Assembly: GCA_964485395.1 (NCBI GenBank)
Contig: CAZAJF010000008.1
Coordinates: 55,454 to 119,453 of the forward strand
DNA from: JANNSO01 sp964485395
GTDB lineage: Bacteria > Spirochaetota > Spirochaetia > Treponematales > UBA12059
Direction: 5' to 3'
DNA: 64,000 nucleotides
Made by a program: the position numbers and the translations under genes. Positions 51,136 through 58,450 of the stretch are shown in pieces. The notes beneath the pieces were generated by a model, which saw only the letters and a list, made by a program, of their open reading frames with translations, was not told where the DNA came from and ran no database searches. The number at the start of each line of letters is the position of its first letter. Position 1 is the stretch's first letter.

Positions 51136-51744
51136 ATGACAAAAAGAACGAAACCTATAAAAAACGCGAACCAAGGGCGAAGATTCCTTGTATTGATTTC
51201 AGCAGTATCATTCATCGTCTTGGCGGTTTTTGGCTCCTGCAGCCTGCAATACAATCCGGAGATGGCTGAAGAGCTCACGGAAGAAATTCCAGACACGGTG
51301 CTCTACGACTTCGAGCGCGTAGTCGTTCAAAACGCAAAACCCCGATTCCGCCTCCAAGCCAAAAAAGGGTCGATTTTTGAAAAGGCCGGCAAAATACGCA
51401 TGGAATCCGTCGACTTTACGGAGTATGCCCTGGACGGCAGCGGAGCGACCGGCAGCGGACACGCCGATTCGGGAATCTTCTTTACGAAAACCGAGAGCGC
51501 CGAGCTGAACGGTTCCGTCTTTTTCTCGTCAAGCAGGGATTCCATAACCGTTTCGTCCGGCTATCTGTACTGGGACGGCAAGGAACGAACTATCGCAAGC
51601 CGCCTGGATACCGTTACGACGGTTACGAGCAAGCAATCGACCCTTTCGGGCGCCGGATTCAAAGGCGACGCAAAAACCAGGGAATACTCTTTCATGGAAC
51701 ACATTACCGGAAGCTACCGATCCTCTGAAAAGGAAACCCCGTGA
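51136..51744 (+). CDS. lptC: LPS/lipid export periplasmic protein, LptC-like
   Basis: The 202-aa protein has one N-terminal membrane anchor or lipoprotein-type signal (about 17-35, FGSCSLQYN) and a beta-rich periplasmic domain that fits the LptC/OstA-type jellyroll. Together with the next two genes it forms the bridge that carries lipopolysaccharide or another outer-membrane lipid across the periplasm. The stop overlaps the GTG of lptA. No good Shine-Dalgarno sequence precedes ATG 51136. Confidence 0.82.
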   Translation: MTKRTKPIKNANQGRRFLVLISAVSFIVLAVFGSCSLQYNPEMAEELTEEIPDTVLYDFERVVVQNAKPRFRLQAKKGSIFEKAGKIRMESVDFTEYALDGSGATGSGHADSGIFFTKTESAELNGSVFFSSSRDSITVSSGYLYWDGKERTIASRLDTVTTVTSKQSTLSGAGFKGDAKTREYSFMEHITGSYRSSEKETP

Positions 51745-52463
51745 GGCGCACCTTGGCGTTGATGGCTCTTTGCGCCGTTTTTGTTCCGGGGCTCCATGCG
51801 AATAATTTTTCTTTCGCCGCGGACTCCATGAGCGGAACGATGACGAAAGGCCGCGAGCGCACGGTACTGCTGGGAAACGCCAAGGTAATTTCAGAGGGAA
51901 TAGTCATTACCGCAAACCGCATCGAGCTGTATGGCAGCGATTTCCGCTTCGCCGAGTGCACGGGAAAAGTTTCTATAACCGACGAGGAACAGGGAATCAA
52001 CCTTACCACGGAAAAGCTGCTCTATGACCGCAGGGATAAGCTCTCCCGAATGACGGGACCGTCTGTCATGGAAGACAAAAAAAACAAAGTCATCATCAAG
52101 GGCGATTTCATAGAGAACGACGATGTTCGAAAAATCGCGATAATCCAGATAAACGTCAGGATTCTCAAGGAGAACCTCATCTGCAGGGCCGAGTTCGCCC
52201 GCTACAACCGCGAGACGAAACAGCTCGAGCTGACCGGATCGCCCGTCGTAAAACGCGACGGCGACGACTACAAAGCCTCGCGGATTTTCGTCAACCTGGA
52301 CACGGAGGACATAACCCTCGAAGGCGCGGTTTCCGGAACCGTGGTGCAGGAAAAGAAAAAGGAAACACCTGCGCCGGCCCCTGAAACACCCCCGACGCCG
52401 GAGCCGGCCGCTGAAACGGTGCAGCCGGAAACCCTCCCGGAAACTACGGAAAGTGGCCAATAA
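51741..52463 (+). CDS. lptA: Lipid/LPS transport periplasmic protein LptA (OstA family)
   Basis: The 240-aa protein starts with a signal peptide (about 1-20, ALMALCAVFVPGLHA) and has OstA-like repeating strands (LLGNAKVISEGIVITANRIEL, then VSITDEEQGINLTTEKLLYDRR) followed by a Pro/Glu-rich tail (about 205-240). LptA forms the periplasmic bridge between LptC and the outer-membrane translocon. Start is GTG 51741, overlapping the lptC stop (GTGA), and its TAA overlaps the lptB ATG. Confidence 0.87.
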   Translation: MRRTLALMALCAVFVPGLHANNFSFAADSMSGTMTKGRERTVLLGNAKVISEGIVITANRIELYGSDFRFAECTGKVSITDEEQGINLTTEKLLYDRRDKLSRMTGPSVMEDKKNKVIIKGDFIENDDVRKIAIIQINVRILKENLICRAEFARYNRETKQLELTGSPVVKRDGDDYKASRIFVNLDTEDITLEGAVSGTVVQEKKKETPAPAPETPPTPEPAAETVQPETLPETTESGQ

Positions 52464-53296
52464 TGAGCGATGAAGCCCCCGACATGGAACCTGTCGAACC
52501 AAGCGCAGATATGGCGTCGCTTCCGGAAACCTATGATGATATTCCTCCCTCAAGCCTGGATCCGGACAAGGTACATGTCTTGGAAACGAGAGCCTTGGTA
52601 AAACGATTCGGAAGAAAAACCGCCGTGCGCAGCGTCAGTTTTTCCATGAAAACAGGGCAGATTACCGGACTGCTCGGACCAAACGGCGCAGGAAAAACCA
52701 CTACCTTCTATATGATAGTCGGCTTTATCCAGCCTAATGGCGGCGCCGTCTATCTCGATCATCACGTTCTATCGTCGCTCCCCATGTACAAGCGAGCCAG
52801 GCTTGGCATCGCCTACCTGCCCCAGGAACCGTCGGTATTCAGAAAACTGACGGTAGAACAGAATGTAATGGCAATTTTGGAAACCCGCCCCGATCTGGAC
52901 AAGAAAGCCCGAAAAGATCTTCTCGAACAGCTTTTGATAGAATTCGGCATCGAAAAAATCCGCAAGCAATTTGCCTTTACCCTCTCCGGAGGCGAACGTA
53001 GACGGACTGAAATCGCCCGGGCGCTGGCCATCAAACCCAAATTCCTGCTCCTGGACGAACCTTTCGCCGGCATCGATCCCATCGCCGTGCATGAGATTAA
53101 AGGCATCGTCCGCAAGTTATCGGATAAAGGCATCGGAGTGCTCATAACCGACCACAACGTTCGCGATACTTTGGACATTACCCACGAGGCGCATATAATC
53201 CATCAGGGGGAAATTCTTGTTTCCGGAACCAAGGAACAAATACTGCAATCCGAGCTCGCGCGCGAGATTTACCTGGGAGAGACTTTCAGGATGTAA
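52463..53296 (+). CDS. lptB: LptB-type ABC transporter ATPase
   Basis: The 277-aa protein has a non-conserved 40-residue acidic extension and an ATPase domain with Walker A GPNGAGKT, Q-loop, signature LSGGE, Walker B LLLDEPFAGID and H-loop TDHN; the pattern, including the LptB-type ending with AREIYLGETFRM, is clear. It powers lipid extraction at the inner membrane with LptF and LptG, whose genes are not here. Homologous lptC-lptA-lptB triplets occur in Treponema, which make no conventional LPS. Confidence 0.92.
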   Translation: MSDEAPDMEPVEPSADMASLPETYDDIPPSSLDPDKVHVLETRALVKRFGRKTAVRSVSFSMKTGQITGLLGPNGAGKTTTFYMIVGFIQPNGGAVYLDHHVLSSLPMYKRARLGIAYLPQEPSVFRKLTVEQNVMAILETRPDLDKKARKDLLEQLLIEFGIEKIRKQFAFTLSGGERRRTEIARALAIKPKFLLLDEPFAGIDPIAVHEIKGIVRKLSDKGIGVLITDHNVRDTLDITHEAHIIHQGEILVSGTKEQILQSELAREIYLGETFRM

Positions 53297-53335
53297 AATC
53301 CAGGTTATTTTAAATATACAATTAGACGGCGATTC

Positions 53336-53351
53336 TTGAATAAATATGCAC
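53336..53351 (+). promoter_or_regulatory. ARG-box-like operator upstream of rocD
   Basis: TTGAATAAATATGCAC agrees with the ArgR/AhrC half-site pattern (TGAAT-WWWW-ATTCA) at all but one of its defined bases. It lies 131 bases upstream of ornithine aminotransferase. It overlaps a perfect TATGCAC-N5-GTGCATA inverted repeat (53345-53363). Confidence 0.4.
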
Positions 53352-53434
53352 AATACGTGCATAATTCATTACAGTGTATTGAAATACTTCTTGCATATCA
53401 ACGAAATCACTTTCCAAAATCCTAAAACCGACAC

Positions 53435-53440
53435 TATAAT
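53435..53440 (+). promoter_or_regulatory. -10 box of rocD
   Basis: A perfect TATAAT 41 bases before ATG 53482, followed by AAGGAG at 53469-53474. A -35 hexamer is not clear, which fits an activated promoter. Confidence 0.5.
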
Positions 53441-53481
53441 CTCCTTGGATTCACTGCAAAACCGAGACTAAGGAGACTATC

Positions 53482-54681
53482 ATGACCAGTCAAGATTTTA
53501 TTGCTTGCGACGAGAAATATGGCGCTCACAATTATCATCCGCTTCCCGTGGTCATTTCCTGGGCGGAAGGAGTCAAAGTACGCGACCCTGAAGGTAAAAT
53601 TTATTACGATTTCCTGTCCGCGTACTCCGCAGTCAATCAGGGTCATCGTCACCCTAAAATCATCAAAGCCCTGATCGACCAAGCCAATATTTGCACCCTC
53701 ACGAGCAGAGCGTTCCATAATGACAAAATGGGTGCTTTTCTTAAAAAACTGTGTGATTATACCGGCTATGAGCAAGCCCTGCCGATGAATACCGGGGCCG
53801 AAGCCGTGGAGACTGCGCTTAAAGCCGCGCGCAGATGGGGAGTGGAAGTAAAAGGCGTAAAAAACGGAAACCAGGAAATAATCTGCGTGACCGAAAATTT
53901 TCACGGCCGCACCTTGGCCGCCATATCCATGTCCAATGATCCCGATTCAACGATAAATTATGGCCCGTACGTACCCGGCTTCGTCCGAGTCCCCTATGAA
54001 GACATACAAGCGATGGCCGCTGCTATAAAACCCGAAACAGTCGGCGTAATACTGGAGCCCATACAGGGCGAGGCCGGCGTCTGCGTACCCTACGCCGGTT
54101 ACCTCACAGCCGTAAGGGACTTATGCGACCGGAACAACCTGCTGTTCATTTGCGATGAAGTACAGACCGGGTTCTGCCGCACAGGCAGACGCTTCGCGTG
54201 GATGCACGAAAACGCACGGCCAGACATCATGTGCCTGGGAAAGGCTTTAGGCGGCGGCGTTCTTCCCGTGTCTGCCATCGTAGCGGATCATGCCGTGATG
54301 AAGGTTTTTACCCCCGGTACCCATGGATCCACCTTTGGCGGAAATCCGCTTGCCAGCGCAGTAGCCGTCGCAGCCATCGAAGTACTCGAAGACGAAAAAC
54401 TCGACGAACGCGCGGAAGCCCTTGGAATAATTTTTCGCCAGGAAGTAGCCAAGCTATCGTGCTCCGCCATGGTGAAAGTACGCGGCAGGGGCTTGCTGAA
54501 CGCCATCCTTTTCAAGGAGGGTTTCGAAGCCTGGAATGTCTGCCTCGCACTCAAGGACGCCGGGCTCCTGGCAAAACAAACCCACGGCAATATCATCCGT
54601 TTCGCTCCGCCTCTCGTTATAAGCGAGTACGAGTTGCGGGAAGCGATCGGCATCATCGCCGGAGTGCTTAAAAAATTTTGA
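53482..54681 (+). CDS. rocD: Ornithine aminotransferase
   Basis: The 399-aa protein matches class III PLP aminotransferases of the ornithine-oxoacid type: NYHPLPVVI near the start, the Trp-free DFLSAYSAVNQGHRHP segment, NTGAEAVETALKAARRW, ICDEVQTGFCRTG and the PLP Lys in LGKALGGG. It converts ornithine and 2-oxoglutarate to glutamate semialdehyde and glutamate in arginine breakdown or proline formation. A strong AAGGAG site precedes the ATG. No other arginine pathway gene is near. Confidence 0.95.
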   Translation: MTSQDFIACDEKYGAHNYHPLPVVISWAEGVKVRDPEGKIYYDFLSAYSAVNQGHRHPKIIKALIDQANICTLTSRAFHNDKMGAFLKKLCDYTGYEQALPMNTGAEAVETALKAARRWGVEVKGVKNGNQEIICVTENFHGRTLAAISMSNDPDSTINYGPYVPGFVRVPYEDIQAMAAAIKPETVGVILEPIQGEAGVCVPYAGYLTAVRDLCDRNNLLFICDEVQTGFCRTGRRFAWMHENARPDIMCLGKALGGGVLPVSAIVADHAVMKVFTPGTHGSTFGGNPLASAVAVAAIEVLEDEKLDERAEALGIIFRQEVAKLSCSAMVKVRGRGLLNAILFKEGFEAWNVCLALKDAGLLAKQTHGNIIRFAPPLVISEYELREAIGIIAGVLKKF

Positions 54682-54690
54682 CTCCGTTGA

Positions 54691-54733
54691 GGGACAGTGC
54701 TCGAAATAATTGACACTGACGCTTTCGAGCACT
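54691..54733. repeat. Repeat copy fused to a perfect inverted repeat
   Basis: GGGACAGTGCTCGAAA (54691-54706) is half of a palindrome whose 11-base arms AGTGCTCGAAA (54696-54706) and TTTCGAGCACT (54723-54733) flank 16 bases. This shows the GCTC end of the repeat can be part of a hairpin. Confidence 0.8.
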
Positions 54734-54738
54734 ATCAT
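54710..54738 (+). promoter_or_regulatory. Near-consensus promoter inside the repeat palindrome
   Basis: TTGACA (54710-54715), exactly 17 bases and TATCAT (54733-54738). The -10 box ends 6 bases before an ATG at 54745. Confidence 0.68.
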
Positions 54739-54744
54739 CGCGAC

Positions 54745-54768
54745 ATGAACAAGGCGACGGTACTTTAG
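54745..54768 (+). CDS. Seven-codon leader open frame upstream of the GNAT gene
   Basis: ATG 54745, leaderless by position, is followed by MNKATVL and a TAG. It is in the same frame as the downstream acetyltransferase, with only this TAG between. It may be a short leader peptide, or a truncated N-terminus of the acetyltransferase. Confidence 0.35.
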   Translation: MNKATVL

Positions 54769-54882
54769 CGGATCAAGTCGGCACAGGCGTTGCCTGACGC
54801 TGATTTTGGTTCGCGCAATCCCGAAATGACTCATCATTTTAACATGCGGCCGAAAACCTCCGGCCGACAGCGGGAGCCGTCT

Positions 54883-56265
54883 ATGCACAGACAAATCATC
54901 ATCAACGGTATTAAATACATCTTCTTTAAGCCCTCGACCGACAGCGAGTTTAAATCCATCCTGGATTTGGAATTAAACGTACATGGACAAGGCGCCTTGG
55001 AATTATGCCGCGCGGTCGACGAAGGCCTTCCTGGTATGAAACGCGACAATTGGTACGCGATTATCGAAGGCGCAGGCGAACCGGGAAAATCACCGGTACT
55101 GTCGGCATTATGCCTGATGCCGGGATTCTGGACTTTTAGCCATAATAAAACCTCGATACGCATTCCCGCAGCCGAATTGGGTCTTGTAGCCACGGCTCCC
55201 GAGGCTCGCGGAAAAGGTCTCTGCTCCTGGCTTATGAACCAATATCACGCAGAAGTGCGCTCACAAGGTTTTATTATCTCCACGATTGAGGGAATTCCCT
55301 ACTTCTACCGTCGTTTTGGCTACGAGTACGCGTTGCCGCTCTGCATGCAACTTCGGCTCGGTCCAGCACTGTCCCCATGGCGGGACGAGTATGCAACGGG
55401 AGCCGCAGTGGAACGCCCCGGACGATTATCCGAGACTCAGTTCCAGATAAAAGGCCTTCCTCCATGCCGAAAAGCCGGACCGCAGGACGCCGCGATTCTT
55501 GCCCGGTTTTTCGATGAAGAAAACCAGCGGCTCGACATACGCATGGATCGCGATGGAACCCACTGGCACTATCTTTTGGATAAAGCTCAGCTCAGCACGG
55601 ATACTGCCGTTGACCGATGGATCGTCGAAAAAAATAAAGAGCCATCAGGCTATTTCGGCACTCAGCCGGATGGGTTCGGCCCGGGGCTTACGATAGCGGA
55701 AGCTGCCGGAACTAATTTATCCGCTTGCGAAACGCTGGCATTAGCAGACGCGATGCGCGCGAAATTCGGCCGCCCGCATCTTACCATCGAGCTGCCGCGC
55801 TCGCACCCGGTTTCCGTAGAGGCACAGCGGCTGGGCGCCGTTTACCGCAGCCAATATGGGTGGCAGGTTCGTGTCATGGACCCGTCGGGCTTGATGAGCG
55901 CTCTTGCGCCTGTCCTCGCCGAACGGCTCAGGAATTCTAGATTCCAAGGAAAACCGTATTCGGTCGAGATATCCTCGTACAGTGAGCGTTTCAGGGTAAT
56001 TTGGGATGGAAAAACCGTAAGCACCGGAACGGTCCCAAAAAGCGAAACAATTCGGCCTGAAGAGGCCGAGGCCGAGAGCCATAATATTGGGGGACAGTGC
56101 TCGCTGAGCATTCCGCCGGACCTGTTCGCGCCGCTTATGTTGGGATATCGCTCCATATCGACCATTCGGCACTGCCGCCACGACCTTTCCGCATATGGTG
56201 AGGCAGAAGAGTTCTTTACGATAGCATTCCCGCCGGCGGACGGCTTTATATATCCCTGGTTCTAA
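54883..56265 (+). CDS. Eis-like acetyltransferase (tandem GNAT and SCP2-type domains)
   Basis: The 460-aa protein has an N-terminal GNAT domain (about 1-160; LGLVATAPEARGKGLCSWLMNQ is the acetyl-CoA-binding motif), a second GNAT-like region (about 175-330) and a C-terminal sterol-carrier-like domain (about 360-460), the layout of Eis-family N-acetyltransferases. Substrates are unknown. ATG 54883 is chosen because GGGAG lies 8 bases upstream. Two variant copies of the dispersed repeat fall in it: 55365-55376 (read PALSPW) and 56090-56103 (read GGQCSL, a different frame). Confidence 0.85.
   Translation: MHRQIIINGIKYIFFKPSTDSEFKSILDLELNVHGQGALELCRAVDEGLPGMKRDNWYAIIEGAGEPGKSPVLSALCLMPGFWTFSHNKTSIRIPAAELGLVATAPEARGKGLCSWLMNQYHAEVRSQGFIISTIEGIPYFYRRFGYEYALPLCMQLRLGPALSPWRDEYATGAAVERPGRLSETQFQIKGLPPCRKAGPQDAAILARFFDEENQRLDIRMDRDGTHWHYLLDKAQLSTDTAVDRWIVEKNKEPSGYFGTQPDGFGPGLTIAEAAGTNLSACETLALADAMRAKFGRPHLTIELPRSHPVSVEAQRLGAVYRSQYGWQVRVMDPSGLMSALAPVLAERLRNSRFQGKPYSVEISSYSERFRVIWDGKTVSTGTVPKSETIRPEEAEAESHNIGGQCSLSIPPDLFAPLMLGYRSISTIRHCRHDLSAYGEAEEFFTIAFPPADGFIYPWF
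55365..55376 (-). repeat. Dispersed repeat copy in the acetyltransferase gene
   Basis: AGCACTGTCCCC, in frame as ALSP. A further copy, GGGGACAGTGCTCG, lies at 56090-56103. Confidence 0.68.
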
Positions 56266-56304
56266 AAACGGGGCAGCTCTGATATTATTGCGGCAGGAGA
56301 TACG

Positions 56305-56745
56305 ATGCCACGAATTCATGTCGAGCTGCCCACCTCGTTCAATTTCAGTACGGAGCTTGAGGTAACGGTCGGGTACATCAATTATGGCGGCCACCTGGGA
56401 AACGATTCGCTCATGACCATACTGCACGAGGCGCGCATGCGCTATTTCGAAAGCCTCGGATTTACGGAAATGAACGCGGGAGGTCCAGGAATCATCATGG
56501 TGGATGCAGCGGTAGAATATAAATCCGAGTGTTTTCGGGGCGACAGGATCCGGATACAAGTGGCCGTGGAGGATCCGGCTGCCCGAGGCTGCGATATTTG
56601 CTATCTAGTGACAAATTTATCAACAGGAACCATCGTGGCAAAAGCCAAAACAGGTATTCTATTTTTCGACTACGCTACGAGAAAAGCCGTGCCAGTACCG
56701 CGGATTTTTCTTGAAAAAGCGGGGCTGGCAGGAGTTTTACCATGA
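56305..56745 (+). CDS. Hotdog-fold acyl-CoA thioesterase (4HBT/YbgC-like)
   Basis: The 146-aa protein fits the hotdog thioesterase pattern, with INYGGHLGND as the active-site loop, MRYFESLGF and a final strand before the C-terminus. It should hydrolyse acyl-CoA or aryl-CoA esters. GGAGA precedes the ATG. The next gene starts in an ATGA overlap, so the two and possibly the following AraC gene form an operon. Confidence 0.85.
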   Translation: MPRIHVELPTSFNFSTELEVTVGYINYGGHLGNDSLMTILHEARMRYFESLGFTEMNAGGPGIIMVDAAVEYKSECFRGDRIRIQVAVEDPAARGCDICYLVTNLSTGTIVAKAKTGILFFDYATRKAVPVPRIFLEKAGLAGVLP

Positions 56746-57035
56746 ATCAACTCGAACAAAGCCGCATCGAGGATTTTATAAAATCGTTGAACCACGACGA
56801 ACTGGTTTTCATGAATCACCTGATAATAGAGCGTTTAAAGCTACTCTCCCAACGCGCCAGCACCGAGGCCATGATGCAATTCAACCTCGGGGAAAAAGTA
56901 GAGTTCGACGGCCCCGACGGGAAGCTTTACCTCGGTCTAATAACAAAAATTAACAAGAAGACCATAAAAGTGACTCTTCTCAGCGGAGCCGCCTGGAATA
57001 TTTCACCGCAGCTCCTGAGGCTCCGCCGTGCGTAA
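56742..57035 (+). CDS. Small protein of unknown function
   Basis: The 97-aa protein has a helical first half (residues 1-45) and a second half (about 48-92: LGEKVEFDGPDGKLYLGLITKINKKTIKV) that looks like a small beta barrel of the SH3/KOW type. No membrane segment or signal peptide is seen. It overlaps the thioesterase stop by 4 bases and the AraC-type regulator gene starts 14 bases after its end. The SH3/KOW guess would suit nucleic-acid or protein binding but is not established. Confidence 0.75.
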   Translation: MNQLEQSRIEDFIKSLNHDELVFMNHLIIERLKLLSQRASTEAMMQFNLGEKVEFDGPDGKLYLGLITKINKKTIKVTLLSGAAWNISPQLLRLRRA

Positions 57036-57049
57036 GGTTTTGGCAATCC

Positions 57050-57901
57050 ATGGCTGATACGGGGCGCGGCTACATCCAGGCCGCCATAGACATGGTGGAA
57101 GACCGAGTGGGCAAGAACAAGCCCTTGCCCACGGTGATGGAGCTGTCCATCCATATTGGTTATTCCGTGCACCATTTCTCGCGCTTGTTCTCAGCCGTCA
57201 CAGGGCTGGCTCCATCGGATTATATTCAAAGACGAGCCCTGAGCAGTGCCGCAGAGAGCTTTAGAAACAAGAGATTGAGCCTGCGCGCCATCGCGGAGAA
57301 TTGCGGCTTCTCAAATTACGAAGTATTTAACCGCGCCTTTCGCAGGCACTTCGGCCTGTCTCCGCAGCAGGCAAGAAACGATCCGGCCCATTTCCTGCCC
57401 CTTACCCCGCCGTTGCGCCTTGCCGCGGCATCCCACGCGTTGGCAAGTCTCGAGCCCCAGATTATCGTGGAACCGGAACGTACAATCGCGGGCATGTGGT
57501 TTTTTATGGACGGTTCCGAAACAAGCTTTCATCGGCCCTGGGGCATTTTCACCCGCCATGCAGGCCAAGTTCGAAGCGTCTCCGAGCCCAAGCGCTGGTA
57601 TCAGTACGCGGCCAGCTGCGATACCGACGACAAAGCGCTTAACATTCTCTGCGCGCTGGAATGCGACGGCGGCCATAAAGATATCCAGTCGCCATTTTTC
57701 GCAACACAAACCCTTCCGGCCGGAACCTATCTCCGCTTCGTTCACACGGGAGGGCTTGAGCATCTGGGCGCAAGTTATCAATATATATATGGGGACTATT
57801 TGGCCAACCGTACGGAGCCGCTCGCCCATGGCTGGGAATTCCAGCGCTTCGGCGACTCGTCCGACGCGCTGGAAATAATCATTCCACTTTCTACTTGTTG
57901 A
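57050..57901 (+). CDS. AraC-family regulator with GyrI-like effector domain
   Basis: The 283-aa protein has an N-terminal AraC helix-turn-helix (residues about 5-105: GYSVHHFSRLFSAVTGLAPSDYIQRRAL, then GFSNYEVFNRAFRRHFGLSPQQAR) and a C-terminal GyrI-like small-molecule-binding domain (about 125-283), the Rob/BmrR-type arrangement that senses drugs or hydrophobic compounds. Its end overlaps the convergent TrmO gene by 11 bases. Confidence 0.93.
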   Translation: MADTGRGYIQAAIDMVEDRVGKNKPLPTVMELSIHIGYSVHHFSRLFSAVTGLAPSDYIQRRALSSAAESFRNKRLSLRAIAENCGFSNYEVFNRAFRRHFGLSPQQARNDPAHFLPLTPPLRLAAASHALASLEPQIIVEPERTIAGMWFFMDGSETSFHRPWGIFTRHAGQVRSVSEPKRWYQYAASCDTDDKALNILCALECDGGHKDIQSPFFATQTLPAGTYLRFVHTGGLEHLGASYQYIYGDYLANRTEPLAHGWEFQRFGDSSDALEIIIPLSTC

Positions 57902-58361
57902 ACAGGAACTCGTTCTCCCAATCAAAGGCAGCGTTGGCTTCGATGTTTGCAGGCCAGTGGCGGCACCATTCCGGCCCATGGGGATCCGCCGGACGCTCGC
58001 AGCAGGCGAGATACGGCTTGATATCCAGCACGGGCGTACCGTCCTGAGCGTCGATATAATGAAGATGGATTATTCCGCGCTCCAGGTCCACACCGGCTAT
58101 GCCCGCGACGGTTTGGCAAAGCGCATTGGGACGCATGGGCGAACGGGTGGCGAAAATGCCCAAAGATTCCGGTGCATTCCGATACGGCTTGGGCACGCGC
58201 AACCAGGCATCTTCCCAGCCGCTCTCATGCGCATGCCAGAAAATCAGCACATGGCTGAAACCCTCCAAGCCCGCCAAACCCGCCCGATGGCGCGGCTCAA
58301 GCTCTACGCTGAAGCCCTGGCCGCACCGAACTGCCCCGATAGACTGATATACGATCTGCAT
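57891..58361 (-). CDS. TrmO-type (YaeB/TsaA) tRNA methyltransferase family protein
   Basis: The 156-aa protein has the TrmO/VirR fold signatures: GLEGFSHVLIFWHAHES, the IFATRSPMRPNALCQTVAGI segment and YIDAQDGTPVLDIKPYL. Members add the N6-methyl group to t6A37 of tRNA using SAM. It is shorter than Escherichia coli TrmO, lacking the C-terminal domain. AGGAGG precedes ATG 58361. It runs on the opposite strand to its AraC neighbour and overlaps its end. Confidence 0.88.
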   Translation of the reverse strand: MQIVYQSIGAVRCGQGFSVELEPRHRAGLAGLEGFSHVLIFWHAHESGWEDAWLRVPKPYRNAPESLGIFATRSPMRPNALCQTVAGIAGVDLERGIIHLHYIDAQDGTPVLDIKPYLACCERPADPHGPEWCRHWPANIEANAAFDWENEFLFNK

Positions 58362-58450
58362 GATGATTCCTCCTGGCCCCAGTCTGCGCCTCAGCGGGCA
58401 AACTGTCCTTGACCGCACGTGCGGCCGCCATGACGAATCGTGCTCTTTAA

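Noticed and set aside
366..56103. CRISPR array made of the GGGGACAGGG repeats
   Set aside because: Copies are scattered over 55 kb in both orientations with no regular spacing, and no cas gene is present.
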